Source: an uncultured Blautia sp. (GTDB lineage: Bacteria > Bacillota > Clostridia > Lachnospirales > Lachnospiraceae). Taken from it: a stretch of 64,000 nt of DNA. The number at the start of each line of letters is the position of its first letter. Within the stretch, counting starts at the first letter, position 1. Positions 34,442-42,967 of this stretch are shown one piece after another. Location: positions 1 through 64,000 of the forward strand of contig NZ_CANTKB010000012.1 of assembly GCF_947654165.1 (NCBI RefSeq), written 5' to 3'. Both the position numbers and the translations under genes were made by a program. The notes under the pieces were generated by a model. It was not told where the DNA came from, did not search any database, and was given only the letters and a program-made list of their open reading frames with translations.

Positions 34442-35200
34442 ATGAATCCAGTTTTAGAAGTGCGAGATATCACAAAAACCTTTGTGACAGAAGGAAAGCC
34501 AGATTTTACAGCAGTCAGCCATGTGAGCTTTCAGCTTTATCCGGGAGAGATTCTGGGAATCGTGGGAGAATCCGGAAGCGGAAAAAGTACCCTTGCCAGG
34601 ATCATCGCCAGATTGACAGATGCCACAGAAGGAAAGATCTTTCTGGAAAATCAGGATATTACCAGAGCCAAAGGAGAAGCATTAAGAGAGACTTACCGGG
34701 AACTTCAGATGGTTTTTCAAAATCCGGTGTCTTCCTTTGACCCAAGAAAGACACTGGGAAACGGAGTCGGGGAAAGCCTTCGAAACAATGGTGCATCAAA
34801 AACAGAGACAAAGGAAAGCGTCCTGGAGCTTTTTGAGCAGTGTGGACTGCCAAAAGAGTTTTATGGGCGTTATCCCCATGAAGTCAGTGGCGGACAGTGT
34901 CAGAGAGCAGCCATTGCCAGAGCTCTGGCTGTAAAGCCAAAGATTGTGATCTGCGATGAAGCTACCAGTGCACTGGATGTGACGGTGCAGCAGCAGATTA
35001 TGGAGTTATTAAAAAAATTAAAAGAAGAGAGGAATCTTTCCTACCTTTTTATCTGCCACAATCTGGCATTGGTGCAGATGTTCTGCGACCGGGTTCTGGT
35101 GATGAAAGACGGAAAAATCGTAGAGGAAGGAACACCGGATGAAGTGATCCTGAGGCCGGAAAACGAATATACCAAAATGCTGGTAGAATCTGTGTTTTAG
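34442..35200 (+). CDS. ABC importer ATPase, NikE/DppF type (system 1)
   Basis: 252 aa with complete ABC motifs: GESGSGKSTLARII, Q-loop VFQNPVSSFDPRKTLG, signature VSGGQCQRAAIARAL, Walker B IVICDEATSALD and the H-loop in LFICHNLAL. The SSFDPRKT stretch is typical of the second ATPase of peptide/nickel importers. It directly abuts the first ATPase gene and closes the first transporter operon before a terminator. Confidence 0.92.
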   Translation: MNPVLEVRDITKTFVTEGKPDFTAVSHVSFQLYPGEILGIVGESGSGKSTLARIIARLTDATEGKIFLENQDITRAKGEALRETYRELQMVFQNPVSSFDPRKTLGNGVGESLRNNGASKTETKESVLELFEQCGLPKEFYGRYPHEVSGGQCQRAAIARALAVKPKIVICDEATSALDVTVQQQIMELLKKLKEERNLSYLFICHNLALVQMFCDRVLVMKDGKIVEEGTPDEVILRPENEYTKMLVESVF

Positions 35201-35316
35201 GATTCACAAAACCCCCGGATAGGGATGCTGTGCAAAAAAGAAATTAGGGAAGAAGCAGGCAGGACACAGGAAATATAGGTGATTTGTATAGAAAAAGAAA
35301 GTTGAAAATATATCCC

Positions 35317-35346
35317 CCAGGGCGGCTTCCGCTCTGGTTTTTTCTT
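35317..35346 (+). terminator. Terminator at the end of ABC system 1
   Basis: CCAGGGCGG (35317-35325) pairs with CCGCTCTGG (35329-35337) through a three-base loop, followed by TTTTTTCTT. A perfect TATAAT starts four bases later (35350), so terminator and the next promoter are nested. Confidence 0.8.
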
Positions 35347-35349
35347 GTC

Positions 35350-35355
35350 TATAAT
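35350..35355 (+). promoter_or_regulatory. Probable -10 box for ABC system 2
   Basis: TATAAT about 36 bp before the solute-binding protein start. The region at the -35 distance (TTCCGC) falls inside the terminator stem and is a poor match. Confidence 0.45.
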
Positions 35356-35390
35356 TGGTTTCAATGACAAATACCAGGAGGATAAAATTC

Positions 35391-37043
35391 ATGAAAAAGA
35401 AAAGCGCTATGCTTGCCGTGTTATTATGTGCGTCCATGCTTGCCACAAGCTGTGGAAGTAATGGAGATTCTGGCACTACATCAGTAAAACAGGAAAGTCA
35501 GAAAGAAGAGAGTAAAAAGGAAGCAAGTACGGAAACAGAGAAATCGGAAGTAGTGATTGGTTTTTCCAGAGAAGGTGATTCTTTTGACCCCTGTACAGGA
35601 TTTGGTTATACAGGTTCCCCGCTGTATTCTACTTTGGTAAAAGTAAATGGCGATGATAAACTGGTAAATGATTTAGCTACAGAGTACGTGGTAAGTGATG
35701 ATGCTTTGACCTGGACCTTTAAAATCCGGGATAATGTAAAGTTTACGAATGGAGAAGCGTTAAAAGCCTCAGATGTAGCATTTACCTTCCAGACAGCCAA
35801 GGAAAAGGCAACTTACATGGATTTGACCATGATGGAAAGCTGTACTGCAGTGGATGATACTACAGTGGAATTTCAATTAAATAAACCTTGTGTGACTTTT
35901 ATCTATACAGTAGCTCAGATGGGAATTGTACCGGAAAAGGCATATACAGACAAGTTTGGACTTTCTGCGGATCAGATTATCGGCTCTGGCCCTTATAAAA
36001 TGGTTCAGTGGGACAAAGGGCAGCAGTTTATCCTAGAGGCAAATGAGGATTATTACGGAACAAAACCTCAGATTCAAAGGGCAGTGTTCCTGATTCAGGA
36101 AGAAGATGCCAGATTTGTAGCAGCGAAAGCAGGAGAAGTAGATATTGCCCTGACTTCTGCCACACTTGCTACAACAGATATTCCGGGAATGCATGTAGAA
36201 CAGGTAAAATCAGTAGATAACAGAGGAATCACTCTTCCTACGGTTCCTGATGAAGGAAAAACAACAGAGGATGGTTACAAGATTGGTAATAACATTACCT
36301 GTGATGTAAATGTAAGAAAGGCCCTGTGTTATGGCATTGACCGCCAGCAGATTATTGAGGAAGCTTTGAATGGTTTGGCAAATCCCGCTTATTCAGAATG
36401 TGACGGACTTCCATGGTGGAATGAGGAAGATGTCATTGAGACAGATGTAGACTATGCCGTAGGACTTTTAGAAGAAGCCGGATGGGTGGATCAAGATGGA
36501 GATGGAATTAGGGAAAAAGATGGCACGAAGCTTGCGTTTAACCTTATGTACTTTGCAGGAGACTCTATGAGACAGGCAGTTGCTATGTCTGTGGCAAATC
36601 AGGCAAAAGAGAATATGGGATTTGATATCACGGTAGAGGGTGTAAGTGAAGATGATACCATTAAGAGGATGTTCTCAGAACCCATGATTATGGGATGGGG
36701 TTCGGATAGTCCCATGACTTCCTATATGCTGTATCACAGCAGTAATGCAGGTAAGACAGACTGGTATAATCCAGAATTCTATACCAGTGAAAAAACGGAT
36801 GAATATCTGAACAAGGCAATGAATTCTCTTACCATTGAAGATTCTTATGAATGGTGGCAGAAAGCTCAGTGGGACGGCACCACAGGTACTTCCATGAGGG
36901 GCGAAGCACCCTGGGCGTTTTATGTGAATATGACCCACCTGTATTATGTGAAAGATGGATTAAAGATTGGAAATCAGAGAATTCATGCACATGGACAGGC
37001 ATGGCCGCTGATTGCCAACCTGGAAGAATGGACATGGGAATAA
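35391..37043 (+). CDS. Extracellular solute-binding lipoprotein, family 5 (system 2)
   Basis: About 550 aa. The signal peptide (KKKSAMLAVLLCASMLATSC) ends in a lipobox with the lipidated Cys, followed by a Ser/Lys/Glu/Thr-rich linker. The SBP_bac_5 body has EYVVSDDALTWTFKIRDNVK, GSGPYKMVQWDKGQQ, VRKALCYGIDRQQII and a DQDGDGIREKDG loop. The start at 35391 follows AGGAGG; the longer frame to 35355 overlaps the -10 box. It is clearly diverged from the system 1 binding protein, so the two importers probably take different, perhaps related, ligands. Confidence 0.9.
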   Translation: MKKKSAMLAVLLCASMLATSCGSNGDSGTTSVKQESQKEESKKEASTETEKSEVVIGFSREGDSFDPCTGFGYTGSPLYSTLVKVNGDDKLVNDLATEYVVSDDALTWTFKIRDNVKFTNGEALKASDVAFTFQTAKEKATYMDLTMMESCTAVDDTTVEFQLNKPCVTFIYTVAQMGIVPEKAYTDKFGLSADQIIGSGPYKMVQWDKGQQFILEANEDYYGTKPQIQRAVFLIQEEDARFVAAKAGEVDIALTSATLATTDIPGMHVEQVKSVDNRGITLPTVPDEGKTTEDGYKIGNNITCDVNVRKALCYGIDRQQIIEEALNGLANPAYSECDGLPWWNEEDVIETDVDYAVGLLEEAGWVDQDGDGIREKDGTKLAFNLMYFAGDSMRQAVAMSVANQAKENMGFDITVEGVSEDDTIKRMFSEPMIMGWGSDSPMTSYMLYHSSNAGKTDWYNPEFYTSEKTDEYLNKAMNSLTIEDSYEWWQKAQWDGTTGTSMRGEAPWAFYVNMTHLYYVKDGLKIGNQRIHAHGQAWPLIANLEEWTWE

Positions 37044-37054
37044 AAGAGTAGATG

Positions 37055-37086
37055 GAGGAGCTGCTGCTGTTTTGCGGCAGCCCCTC
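37055..37086 (+). promoter_or_regulatory. Intercistronic hairpin after the system 2 binding protein
   Basis: A 13-bp stem (37055-37067 with 37074-37086) with one mismatch and one G-U pair lies between the binding-protein and permease genes and has no clear T-tract. Such hairpins commonly stabilise the upstream message and give a surplus of binding protein over permease. Confidence 0.5.
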
Positions 37087-37125
37087 TAATTCTGGTTAAA
37101 GCCAAAGAAAAGCAGGAGAATACGT

Positions 37126-38118
37126 ATGAAGAGTAAATATTATCTGAAATTTACTGGTAAATATCTGCTGAGGATGATAACCCTTCTCATTGCAGTGAGT
37201 GTTATCAGTTTTGTTCTGGTGAGTCTTTCGCCAGTAGATCCGGTACAGCAGTATGTGGGCTCTGTGCCCAATGTAAGTGTGGAACAGAGAGAAAAAATAG
37301 CAGAATATTGGGGATTAAATGATCCTCCGGTAGAACGGTTTTTGGCATGGGGAAATTCTTTGCTTCATGGAGATTTTGGAGTTTCCCTTATTTATCGCCG
37401 CCCAGTATTGGATATTATCAAAGAAAAGTTTGTGGCATCCCTGGCACTAATGCTGACCGCCTGGTTTTTTTCCGGAATTTTTGGTTTTGCCATGGGCTGT
37501 GTTATGGGAGTGTTTCATGGCAGATGGCCAGATAAAATCCTGAAAAAAGTGTGCCTGATCATGTGTTCCATACCTACATTTTGGATTGGAATTGTGTTCC
37601 TTATGATTTTTTCAGTACAGCTTGGATGGTTTCCCATGGGAATGAGTGTTCCAGCCGGAGTTCCGGCAGAAGAAGTCACTCTTTTGCAGAGAATTCATCA
37701 TTTGATCCTGCCAGCTCTTACTCTCAGCTTTTTGTCTTTTGCGAATGTAGCCTTGCATACCAGAGAAAAATTAGTGGATGTGCTGGAAAGTGATTATGTA
37801 CTGTTTGCTAAGGCAAGAGGAGAATCATCCTGGAGTATTTTAAAACGTCATGGATTTCGGAATATTTTGCTTCCAGCAGTGACCATGCAGTTTGGTTCTT
37901 TTAGCGAATTGTTCGGAGGTTCTGTGCTGGCAGAAAATGTTTTTTCTTATCCTGGACTTGGGGCAGCGGCTTCAGCAGCAGGAATGGGCTCTGATATTCC
38001 TTTACTTTTGGGAATTACTTTGTTTAGCACCTTGTTTGTCTTTTTGGGAAATATGCTGGCAAATATTATATATGGAATTGTAGATCCGCAGATAAGGGAG
38101 GGATACAGAAATGAGTAG
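37126..38118 (+). CDS. ABC importer permease, NikB/DppB type (system 2)
   Basis: 330 aa. N-terminal helix (YLLRMITLLIAVSVISFVLV), then SPVDPVQQYVG and EYWGLNDPPVERFLAWGNSL typical of this permease group, and five more membrane segments. EAA-like loop: DYVLFAKARGESSWSILKRH. The NVFSYPGLGAAASAAGM stretch matches the conserved VFxxPGLG motif near the C-terminus. It overlaps the next permease by 8 bp. RBS AGGAG before the ATG. Confidence 0.92.
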   Translation: MKSKYYLKFTGKYLLRMITLLIAVSVISFVLVSLSPVDPVQQYVGSVPNVSVEQREKIAEYWGLNDPPVERFLAWGNSLLHGDFGVSLIYRRPVLDIIKEKFVASLALMLTAWFFSGIFGFAMGCVMGVFHGRWPDKILKKVCLIMCSIPTFWIGIVFLMIFSVQLGWFPMGMSVPAGVPAEEVTLLQRIHHLILPALTLSFLSFANVALHTREKLVDVLESDYVLFAKARGESSWSILKRHGFRNILLPAVTMQFGSFSELFGGSVLAENVFSYPGLGAAASAAGMGSDIPLLLGITLFSTLFVFLGNMLANIIYGIVDPQIREGYRNE

Positions 38119-38953
38119 TGTGACAGCTAAGCGGGGACTGAATAGGCGTACTAAAATCATTATTTATGCAGCAGTTATTTTTCTGGTCCTTCTGGGGATT
38201 TATGTGTCGGGTGCTTTTTTAGGAGATAGCCAGATAACAGCAGATTTTTCAAAAAAGGCATTGCCTCCTTCCCTGGAACATCCTTTTGGAACAGATATGC
38301 TGGGGAGAGATATGCTGGTAAGAACCATAAAGGGACTTTCTGTGAGCATTGTGGTAGGTGTGGTGGCATCCAGTGTCAGTGCGGTGATTGCCCTGATCGT
38401 AGGAGTGGTAGCTGCCACTGGAAAATCCTGGCTGGATCATTTTATGAACTGGTTGATTGACCTGGTGATGGGAATTCCACATACAGTGCTTCTGATTTTG
38501 ATTTCTTTTGCCTGTGGAAAAGGGCTGAAAGGTGTTCTCATTGGTGTGGCTGTTACCCATTGGACTGGACTTGCAAGAATTATCCGCAGTGAGGTGCTGC
38601 AGATTCGCTCTCAGCAGTACATAGAAGTGTCCAGAAAACTGGGCCATTCTAATTGGTGGATTACCGTACATCACATTTTGCCCCATATGGTTCCCCAGTT
38701 TCTTATTGGACTGATTCTTATGTTTCCCCATGCCATTATGCACGAATCCGGTCTGACTTTTCTGGGATTCGGACTTTCTCCGGAGCAGCCAGCCATTGGT
38801 ATTATTTTATCAGAATCTATGAAATATTTATCTACAGGTATGTGGTGGTTAGCTTTTTTCCCAGGTCTTATGCTGGTTATCATTGTTTTGTTGTTTGATA
38901 AACTGGGAGAAAATATGAAGAAAATTATCGACCCATACAGTAGTCACGAATAG
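38111..38953 (+). CDS. ABC importer permease, NikC/DppC type (system 2)
   Basis: 280 aa. HPFGTDMLGRDMLVRTIKGL is the conserved family block; the EAA-like loop is QYIEVSRKLGHSNWWITVHH, followed by ESGLTFLGFGLSPEQPAIG. About six membrane segments. The His-rich tract between the loop and the next helix (HHILPHMVPQF) is notable but common in the family. It is translationally coupled to the preceding permease. Confidence 0.92.
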   Translation: MSSVTAKRGLNRRTKIIIYAAVIFLVLLGIYVSGAFLGDSQITADFSKKALPPSLEHPFGTDMLGRDMLVRTIKGLSVSIVVGVVASSVSAVIALIVGVVAATGKSWLDHFMNWLIDLVMGIPHTVLLILISFACGKGLKGVLIGVAVTHWTGLARIIRSEVLQIRSQQYIEVSRKLGHSNWWITVHHILPHMVPQFLIGLILMFPHAIMHESGLTFLGFGLSPEQPAIGIILSESMKYLSTGMWWLAFFPGLMLVIIVLLFDKLGENMKKIIDPYSSHE

Positions 38954-38962
38954 GAGGCAGAG

Positions 38963-39892
38963 ATGGAAAAAGAAGCAATTTTAGCAGTGAAGGATTTATC
39001 CGTGTCCTTCCGTATGTATGATACAGGATTAGAGCAGTATGATTTAAAGGTGATTTCCAATCTCAGCCTTGATGTGCACCCGGGGGAAATAGTAGCGATA
39101 GCAGGTTCCAGTGGTTCAGGAAAGAGTCTTCTGGCTCACGCAGTAATGGGACTGCTCCCACAAAATGCTGCCATATCAGGAGAGATTTCCTATAAAGGAA
39201 AGGTATTGGGACAAAAGGAAAAAGAAGAATTAAGAGGAAAAGAAATTGCACTGGTTCCGCAGTCTGTTTCCTACCTGGATCCTCTCATGACAGTGGGGGC
39301 ACAGGTAAGAGGCTGCAAACCGGGCAAAGAGATTATAAAACTGCAAAAGGAAATTTTCCAGCGCTTTCATTTGAATGAAAAAACAGAAAAGCTTTATCCA
39401 TTTCAGTTGTCCGGGGGAATGGCCAGAAGAATTCTGGTATCTACCGCAGTGCTAAGTGGGGCAGAACTCATTATTGCTGATGAACCGACCCCTGGATTAG
39501 ACTTGGAGATGGCGCTGGAAGCCTTAAAGATTTTCCGGGAACTGGCAGATGAAGGGAAGGCAGTGGTTCTCATTACCCATGACATTGATTTAGCTTTTCA
39601 TATTGCGGACCGTATTGCCGTCTTTTATGCAGGAACCACTGTAGAACTGGCAGATGCAGCAGACTTCCGAAAAGGTCCAAAGGCTCTTCGTCATCCCTAT
39701 TCGAAAGCATTGTGGGAAGCTCTTCCACAAAATGGATTTCAGCCTATTTCAGGTTTTCAGCCGTATGCGAAGTATCTGCCAAAGGGATGTCTGTTTTCTC
39801 CCAGATGTCCGTATAAAACAGAAGAATGTGAAAAAAATATACCCATGCGGGAAGTGCGTGGGGGATTAGTGAGGTGTGTCCATGCAGATTGA
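38963..39892 (+). CDS. ABC importer ATPase with oligopeptide C-terminal extension (system 2)
   Basis: 309 aa. Walker A GSSGSGKSLL, Q-loop VPQSVSYLDPLMTVG, signature LSGGMARRILVS, Walker B LIIADEPTPGLDLE, H-loop ITHD. The C-terminal extension ends CLFSPRCPYKTEEC with further Cys, the oligo_HPY region found in DppD/NikD-type proteins, which in some relatives binds an Fe-S cluster. It overlaps the start of the next ATPase gene. Confidence 0.92.
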   Translation: MEKEAILAVKDLSVSFRMYDTGLEQYDLKVISNLSLDVHPGEIVAIAGSSGSGKSLLAHAVMGLLPQNAAISGEISYKGKVLGQKEKEELRGKEIALVPQSVSYLDPLMTVGAQVRGCKPGKEIIKLQKEIFQRFHLNEKTEKLYPFQLSGGMARRILVSTAVLSGAELIIADEPTPGLDLEMALEALKIFRELADEGKAVVLITHDIDLAFHIADRIAVFYAGTTVELADAADFRKGPKALRHPYSKALWEALPQNGFQPISGFQPYAKYLPKGCLFSPRCPYKTEECEKNIPMREVRGGLVRCVHAD

Positions 39893-40508
39893 AGGGAAAA
39901 ATATTAGTTTTCGATATGGTGAAAACCGCCCCTGGATTTTAAGAGATGTAAGTATCTGTATCGAAGAAGGGGAGCGGGTAGGCCTGGTAGGACCAAGCGG
40001 ATATGGAAAAAGTACCCTGGTAAAGATTTTAGCAGGGTACTTGAAACCAGTGTCAGGAGAAGTTCTTTTGGATGGAAAACCATTGCCATCAAAAGGTGTA
40101 TCTCCAGTGCAGCTGATTTATCAGCATCCGGAGAAGGCAATTAACCCCAGATGGAAAATGAAGAAAGTGCTTCAGGAGTCCGGTATGTTCCGGGATGAAG
40201 TGATGGAAGCCCTGGGGATAGAAAAGGACTGGCTGGAACGGTATCCAAGAGAACTGTCAGGAGGTGAGTTACAAAGATTTTGTGTGGCACGTTCCCTGTT
40301 TCAAGGCACACATTTTTTATTTGCAGATGAAATGAGTACCATGCTGGACGTGATTACCCAGGCTCAGATATGGAATCTGATGCTAAAGGAAGTAGAGCAG
40401 AGAAAACTGGGACTTCTCATGGTAACGCACAATCAGGAATTGGCGAAAAAGATTTGTACCAGAACCATTAATCTGGCAGAGTTGAACCGAAAGGATGAAC
40501 AGATATGA
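39882..40508 (+). CDS. ABC importer ATPase, short form (system 2)
   Basis: About 208 aa, short for a NikE/DppF-type subunit (usually 250-330). Core motifs are present: GPSGYGKSTLVKIL, signature LSGGELQRFCVARSL, Walker B FLFADEMSTMLD and H-loop VTHN. The C-terminal regulatory part is missing. The ATG at 39882 has GAGG 7 bp before it and is preferred over the GTG at 39876. The end overlaps the DJ-1-like gene by 4 bp (ATGA). Confidence 0.88.
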   Translation: MQIEGKNISFRYGENRPWILRDVSICIEEGERVGLVGPSGYGKSTLVKILAGYLKPVSGEVLLDGKPLPSKGVSPVQLIYQHPEKAINPRWKMKKVLQESGMFRDEVMEALGIEKDWLERYPRELSGGELQRFCVARSLFQGTHFLFADEMSTMLDVITQAQIWNLMLKEVEQRKLGLLMVTHNQELAKKICTRTINLAELNRKDEQI

Positions 40509-41092
40509 ATGTGAATGTAATCTTATTTGATGATTTTGAAACCATGGATGCTTTTGGCCCGGTGGAACTTTTTGGAAAGCTTCCCCAGCATTTTCATGTG
40601 CGGTATCTTTCCGTTTCCGGTGACTTGATTAACAGCGTACATGGACTAAAGATATGGACAGATTTTCTGGTGCCGGAAGAAATCGATGGAATCCTGCTAA
40701 TTCCAGGAGGAAAAGGTGCCAGACGGCTTTTGTGGAAGGATGAAAGAAGCCTTAACATCATTAAGAAGGCGAGTGAGAATGCAGATTACTGTGTGATGAT
40801 TGGGAATGGTTCTGCTCTTTTGGCACAAACGGGAATGCTTTATCACAGAAGGATTGCAGATTTTCCTATGGATGCAAACTGGAACAGAATGTTTACAGCA
40901 GGAATCGAGAGAATCCAAGGGGTAAAAACTGTGATTGACGGAAAGCTGTATTCCTGTGGCAGCACCATGACAGGCCTGGATACTGCACTTTGGGCAATTT
41001 CTGATATTTTAGATATCACAGAAGCTGAAAAAGCGGCACAGGCCATTGGATATGAATGGAGTGAAGATGCGGATGAAGACGTCTACAGCTAA
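40505..41092 (+). CDS. DJ-1/PfpI-like protein without the nucleophilic cysteine
   Basis: 195 aa. VNVILFDDFETMDAFGPVEL at the N-terminus and ILLIPGGKGARRL are typical of the AraC-associated DJ-1/PfpI branch. The nucleophile elbow, normally VCTGA, reads MIGNGSALLAQTG, with Gly100 in place of Cys; a Cys (C96) lies four residues earlier. The protein therefore probably binds a ligand rather than catalysing deglycation or proteolysis. It is embedded in the transporter operon, overlapping both the short ATPase gene and the CsoR-family gene. Confidence 0.8.
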   Translation: MNVNVILFDDFETMDAFGPVELFGKLPQHFHVRYLSVSGDLINSVHGLKIWTDFLVPEEIDGILLIPGGKGARRLLWKDERSLNIIKKASENADYCVMIGNGSALLAQTGMLYHRRIADFPMDANWNRMFTAGIERIQGVKTVIDGKLYSCGSTMTGLDTALWAISDILDITEAEKAAQAIGYEWSEDADEDVYS

Positions 41093-41357
41093 AGAGGCTA
41101 AGCAGTATGACAAGGCAATGGTGAACCGGATTGCACGGGCAACAGGGCATTTAAAGACTGTGAGGAACATGGTGGAGGAAGGACGGGACTGCAGTGAAGT
41201 CCTGGTTCAGTTGGCAGCCGTGAAATCTGCCATTAACGGGGCAGGAAAGGAGATGCTGAAGCACTATATAGAAACCTGCCTGGAAGAAGAATTGGAAAAA
41301 CAGGATGGAAAAGGTCTGGAAAAACTGAACAAAAGCATTGACAGCTTTATGAAATAA
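41067..41357 (+). CDS. CsoR/RcnR/CstR-family metal or sulfur-responsive repressor
   Basis: About 96 aa, all-helical. NRIARATGHLKTVRNMVEEG followed by DCSEVLVQLAAVKSAING is the family core. By comparison with CsoR (Cys-His-Cys copper site) the ligand positions read Cys42, Tyr67 (His66 just before it) and Cys71. The pattern resembles CstR-type persulfide sensors more than canonical CsoR, but a shifted His could still bind metal. The start at 41067 follows TGGAGTG; the reading frame overlaps the DJ-1 gene by 26 bp. As last gene of the operon it may autoregulate the importers. Confidence 0.8.
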   Translation: MRMKTSTAKEAKQYDKAMVNRIARATGHLKTVRNMVEEGRDCSEVLVQLAAVKSAINGAGKEMLKHYIETCLEEELEKQDGKGLEKLNKSIDSFMK

Positions 41358-41389
41358 TAAAGAGGACAATGCTTTTGTTCTTTTTTATT

Positions 41390-42520
41390 TTAGATAGAAC
41401 GGATAAATTCCTGGATATAAAACAATGCGGCACCGATGGCCGGTGTGTACTGTCCGTGAATGCCTATCAAAATATTTTCTTTTTGAAACTCAAATGGTGA
41501 GGATGCATGGATACGCTGTGCCAGATATGCAAGGTCTTCTTCTGTGATATAGGGTGCCAGATATCCGCTTAAGATGACAGGTGCATCAATCACCATAGTT
41601 AAGTTTTTCATTGCAAAGGCAAGGTGATTCAGATAATCTTCCCAGATCTTTAGAAACTGAGGTGTCGGTTCTTCTCTCAGGATTCGGAAAAAATCCTTGA
41701 TCGTTGTGCCGGATGCTTTTTCTAATGCATTGGCCGAACAATAGGTTTCCAGACAGCCACGGCTGCCACAGTAGCAAAGAGGTCCCTCTGAATCCATGCA
41801 CATATGCTCCAGGGTTCCCCCATGCATGGCGTTCCCCTGATGAATCCTGTGGTTGGTAATAAGAGCACCTCCGAGATTCCGGTTCAGCAGGAAGATCAAC
41901 GCATCATCAAGATCCGGATGATTCCAAAGTTCCAGTGCAGCAGCAGATTTAGAGTCATGCTCCATATGACAGGGATAAGGAAGATATTTAGCAAAATCCT
42001 CAAGACACATCCCTGTATTTTCCATAATCGTTCCGTAAGTCACATAAGTATTATCCGGGGAAGTGATTCCCTGAGTCGCAAAGGAGATTCCCAGTATTTT
42101 ATCTTCATAATGGTTCAGAGCAAGCAGCTTCTTGATTTCTCCCGCAACTTCCTCATAGTAGGAAGGGGTGTTGGAGTAAGGAAGCGGAATGGTGTCTGAA
42201 AAAACGGTGTTTCCATATAAGTCAACGATTGTGATGTGGAACATATTTTTCAAAATTCCAATTCCAACAGCAAGTCTGAAAGTCTCTGCAATTCGTATAG
42301 CCTGTGCTTTCCGCCCTCCGGTGGAAGCAAAATATCCATTTCTTTCGATTAATCCCTCATGTTCTAAAAGCGTCAGATTCTGACTGACCGTTGACAGCCC
42401 CATTTGCAGTTCCTGAACAATCTGCTGTTTGGAGGTTACTTTTTTCTGGTAGATATATTGGTAAACCTTTGCTTTGTTAATTTGTTTAAGATTCATGGTG
42501 GTGAGACCTTTATCATTCAT
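41390..42520 (-). CDS. ROK-family transcriptional regulator (XylR/NagC type)
   Basis: 376 aa. The N-terminal winged helix (KAKVYQYIYQKKVTSKQQIV, then GLSTVSQNLTLLEHEGLIER) is followed by a ROK sugar-kinase-like domain. The zinc site is CYCGSRGCLETYC, and the glycine-rich NRNLGGALITNHRIHQGN is the HxGxxGE-equivalent zone (GGTLEHM). In classical members, binding of a sugar or sugar phosphate relieves repression. Divergent from the mannitol-dehydrogenase-family gene, its likely target (inference). The ATG at 42496 (MNLKQINKAK) is a possible alternative start. Confidence 0.88.
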   Translation of the reverse strand: MNDKGLTTMNLKQINKAKVYQYIYQKKVTSKQQIVQELQMGLSTVSQNLTLLEHEGLIERNGYFASTGGRKAQAIRIAETFRLAVGIGILKNMFHITIVDLYGNTVFSDTIPLPYSNTPSYYEEVAGEIKKLLALNHYEDKILGISFATQGITSPDNTYVTYGTIMENTGMCLEDFAKYLPYPCHMEHDSKSAAALELWNHPDLDDALIFLLNRNLGGALITNHRIHQGNAMHGGTLEHMCMDSEGPLCYCGSRGCLETYCSANALEKASGTTIKDFFRILREEPTPQFLKIWEDYLNHLAFAMKNLTMVIDAPVILSGYLAPYITEEDLAYLAQRIHASSPFEFQKENILIGIHGQYTPAIGAALFYIQEFIRSI

Positions 42521-42967
42521 AGAAATTCTCCTGAGTTATCACTTTGTCATAGAATCAAGGACTCAAATTTCTCACACTGTCTGGCAAACTTTAGCAGTCA
42601 GACTATAAATAGGCTAGATTTAGAGAATCTTGATTATCAGCCTATTTAGCTCGGAAATAAGTAGGTGTGATTTCAGAATTAAAAAAAACCCACTTATTCG
42701 TGCCTAGGAAATCTAGGATAAAAATCACAAAACAATATTTTCGAAGATATGAATCCGATTTTGATGTGGGAAGTTTGAGTTAAGAATTAATGATATTTTA
42801 TAATAGAAAAGGATAAGATGCAACTTGGTATAGGAATATAGTAAAAATACCTAAAATAAAGACAAAATATTGTGGCTTTTGCCAATGGATTATTTATGGT
42901 ATGAGTTATATATTTAACTTATGATTGAGACATAAGCGTAAGTGATGCGTATAAAAGGAGAATGGAT
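42521..42967. other. Intergenic region with regulatory sequences and repeat copy 2
   Basis: About 450 bp between divergent genes. It holds the inverted second repeat copy (42605-42742) and an AT-rich stretch (42780-42950) that should carry the promoter of the oxidoreductase gene and operators for the ROK protein. I cannot pick these out with confidence. Confidence 0.5.
42605..42742 (-). repeat. Palindromic intergenic repeat, copy 2 (inverted relative to copy 1)
   Basis: Read on the minus strand this matches 10228-10364: GAAAATATTGTTTTG (42728-42742), GATTTTTATCCTAGATTT, CACGAATA, a hairpin, AAATAGGCTG and GATTCTCTAAATCTAGCCTAT. The hairpin here pairs AATAAGT with ACTTATT, whereas copy 1 pairs ATAGGTGGG with CCCACCTAT, so base changes on one arm are matched on the other in part of the stem. 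Confidence 0.75.

Noticed and set aside
30263..35200. Firm naming of the transporters as nikABCDE
   Set aside because: Nickel, dipeptide and oligopeptide importers cannot be separated by motif reading; only the class is safe.
42605..42742. CRISPR or insertion sequence explanation for the inverted repeat copies
   Set aside because: There are no regularly spaced direct repeats, no cas genes, no transposase and no clear target duplications.
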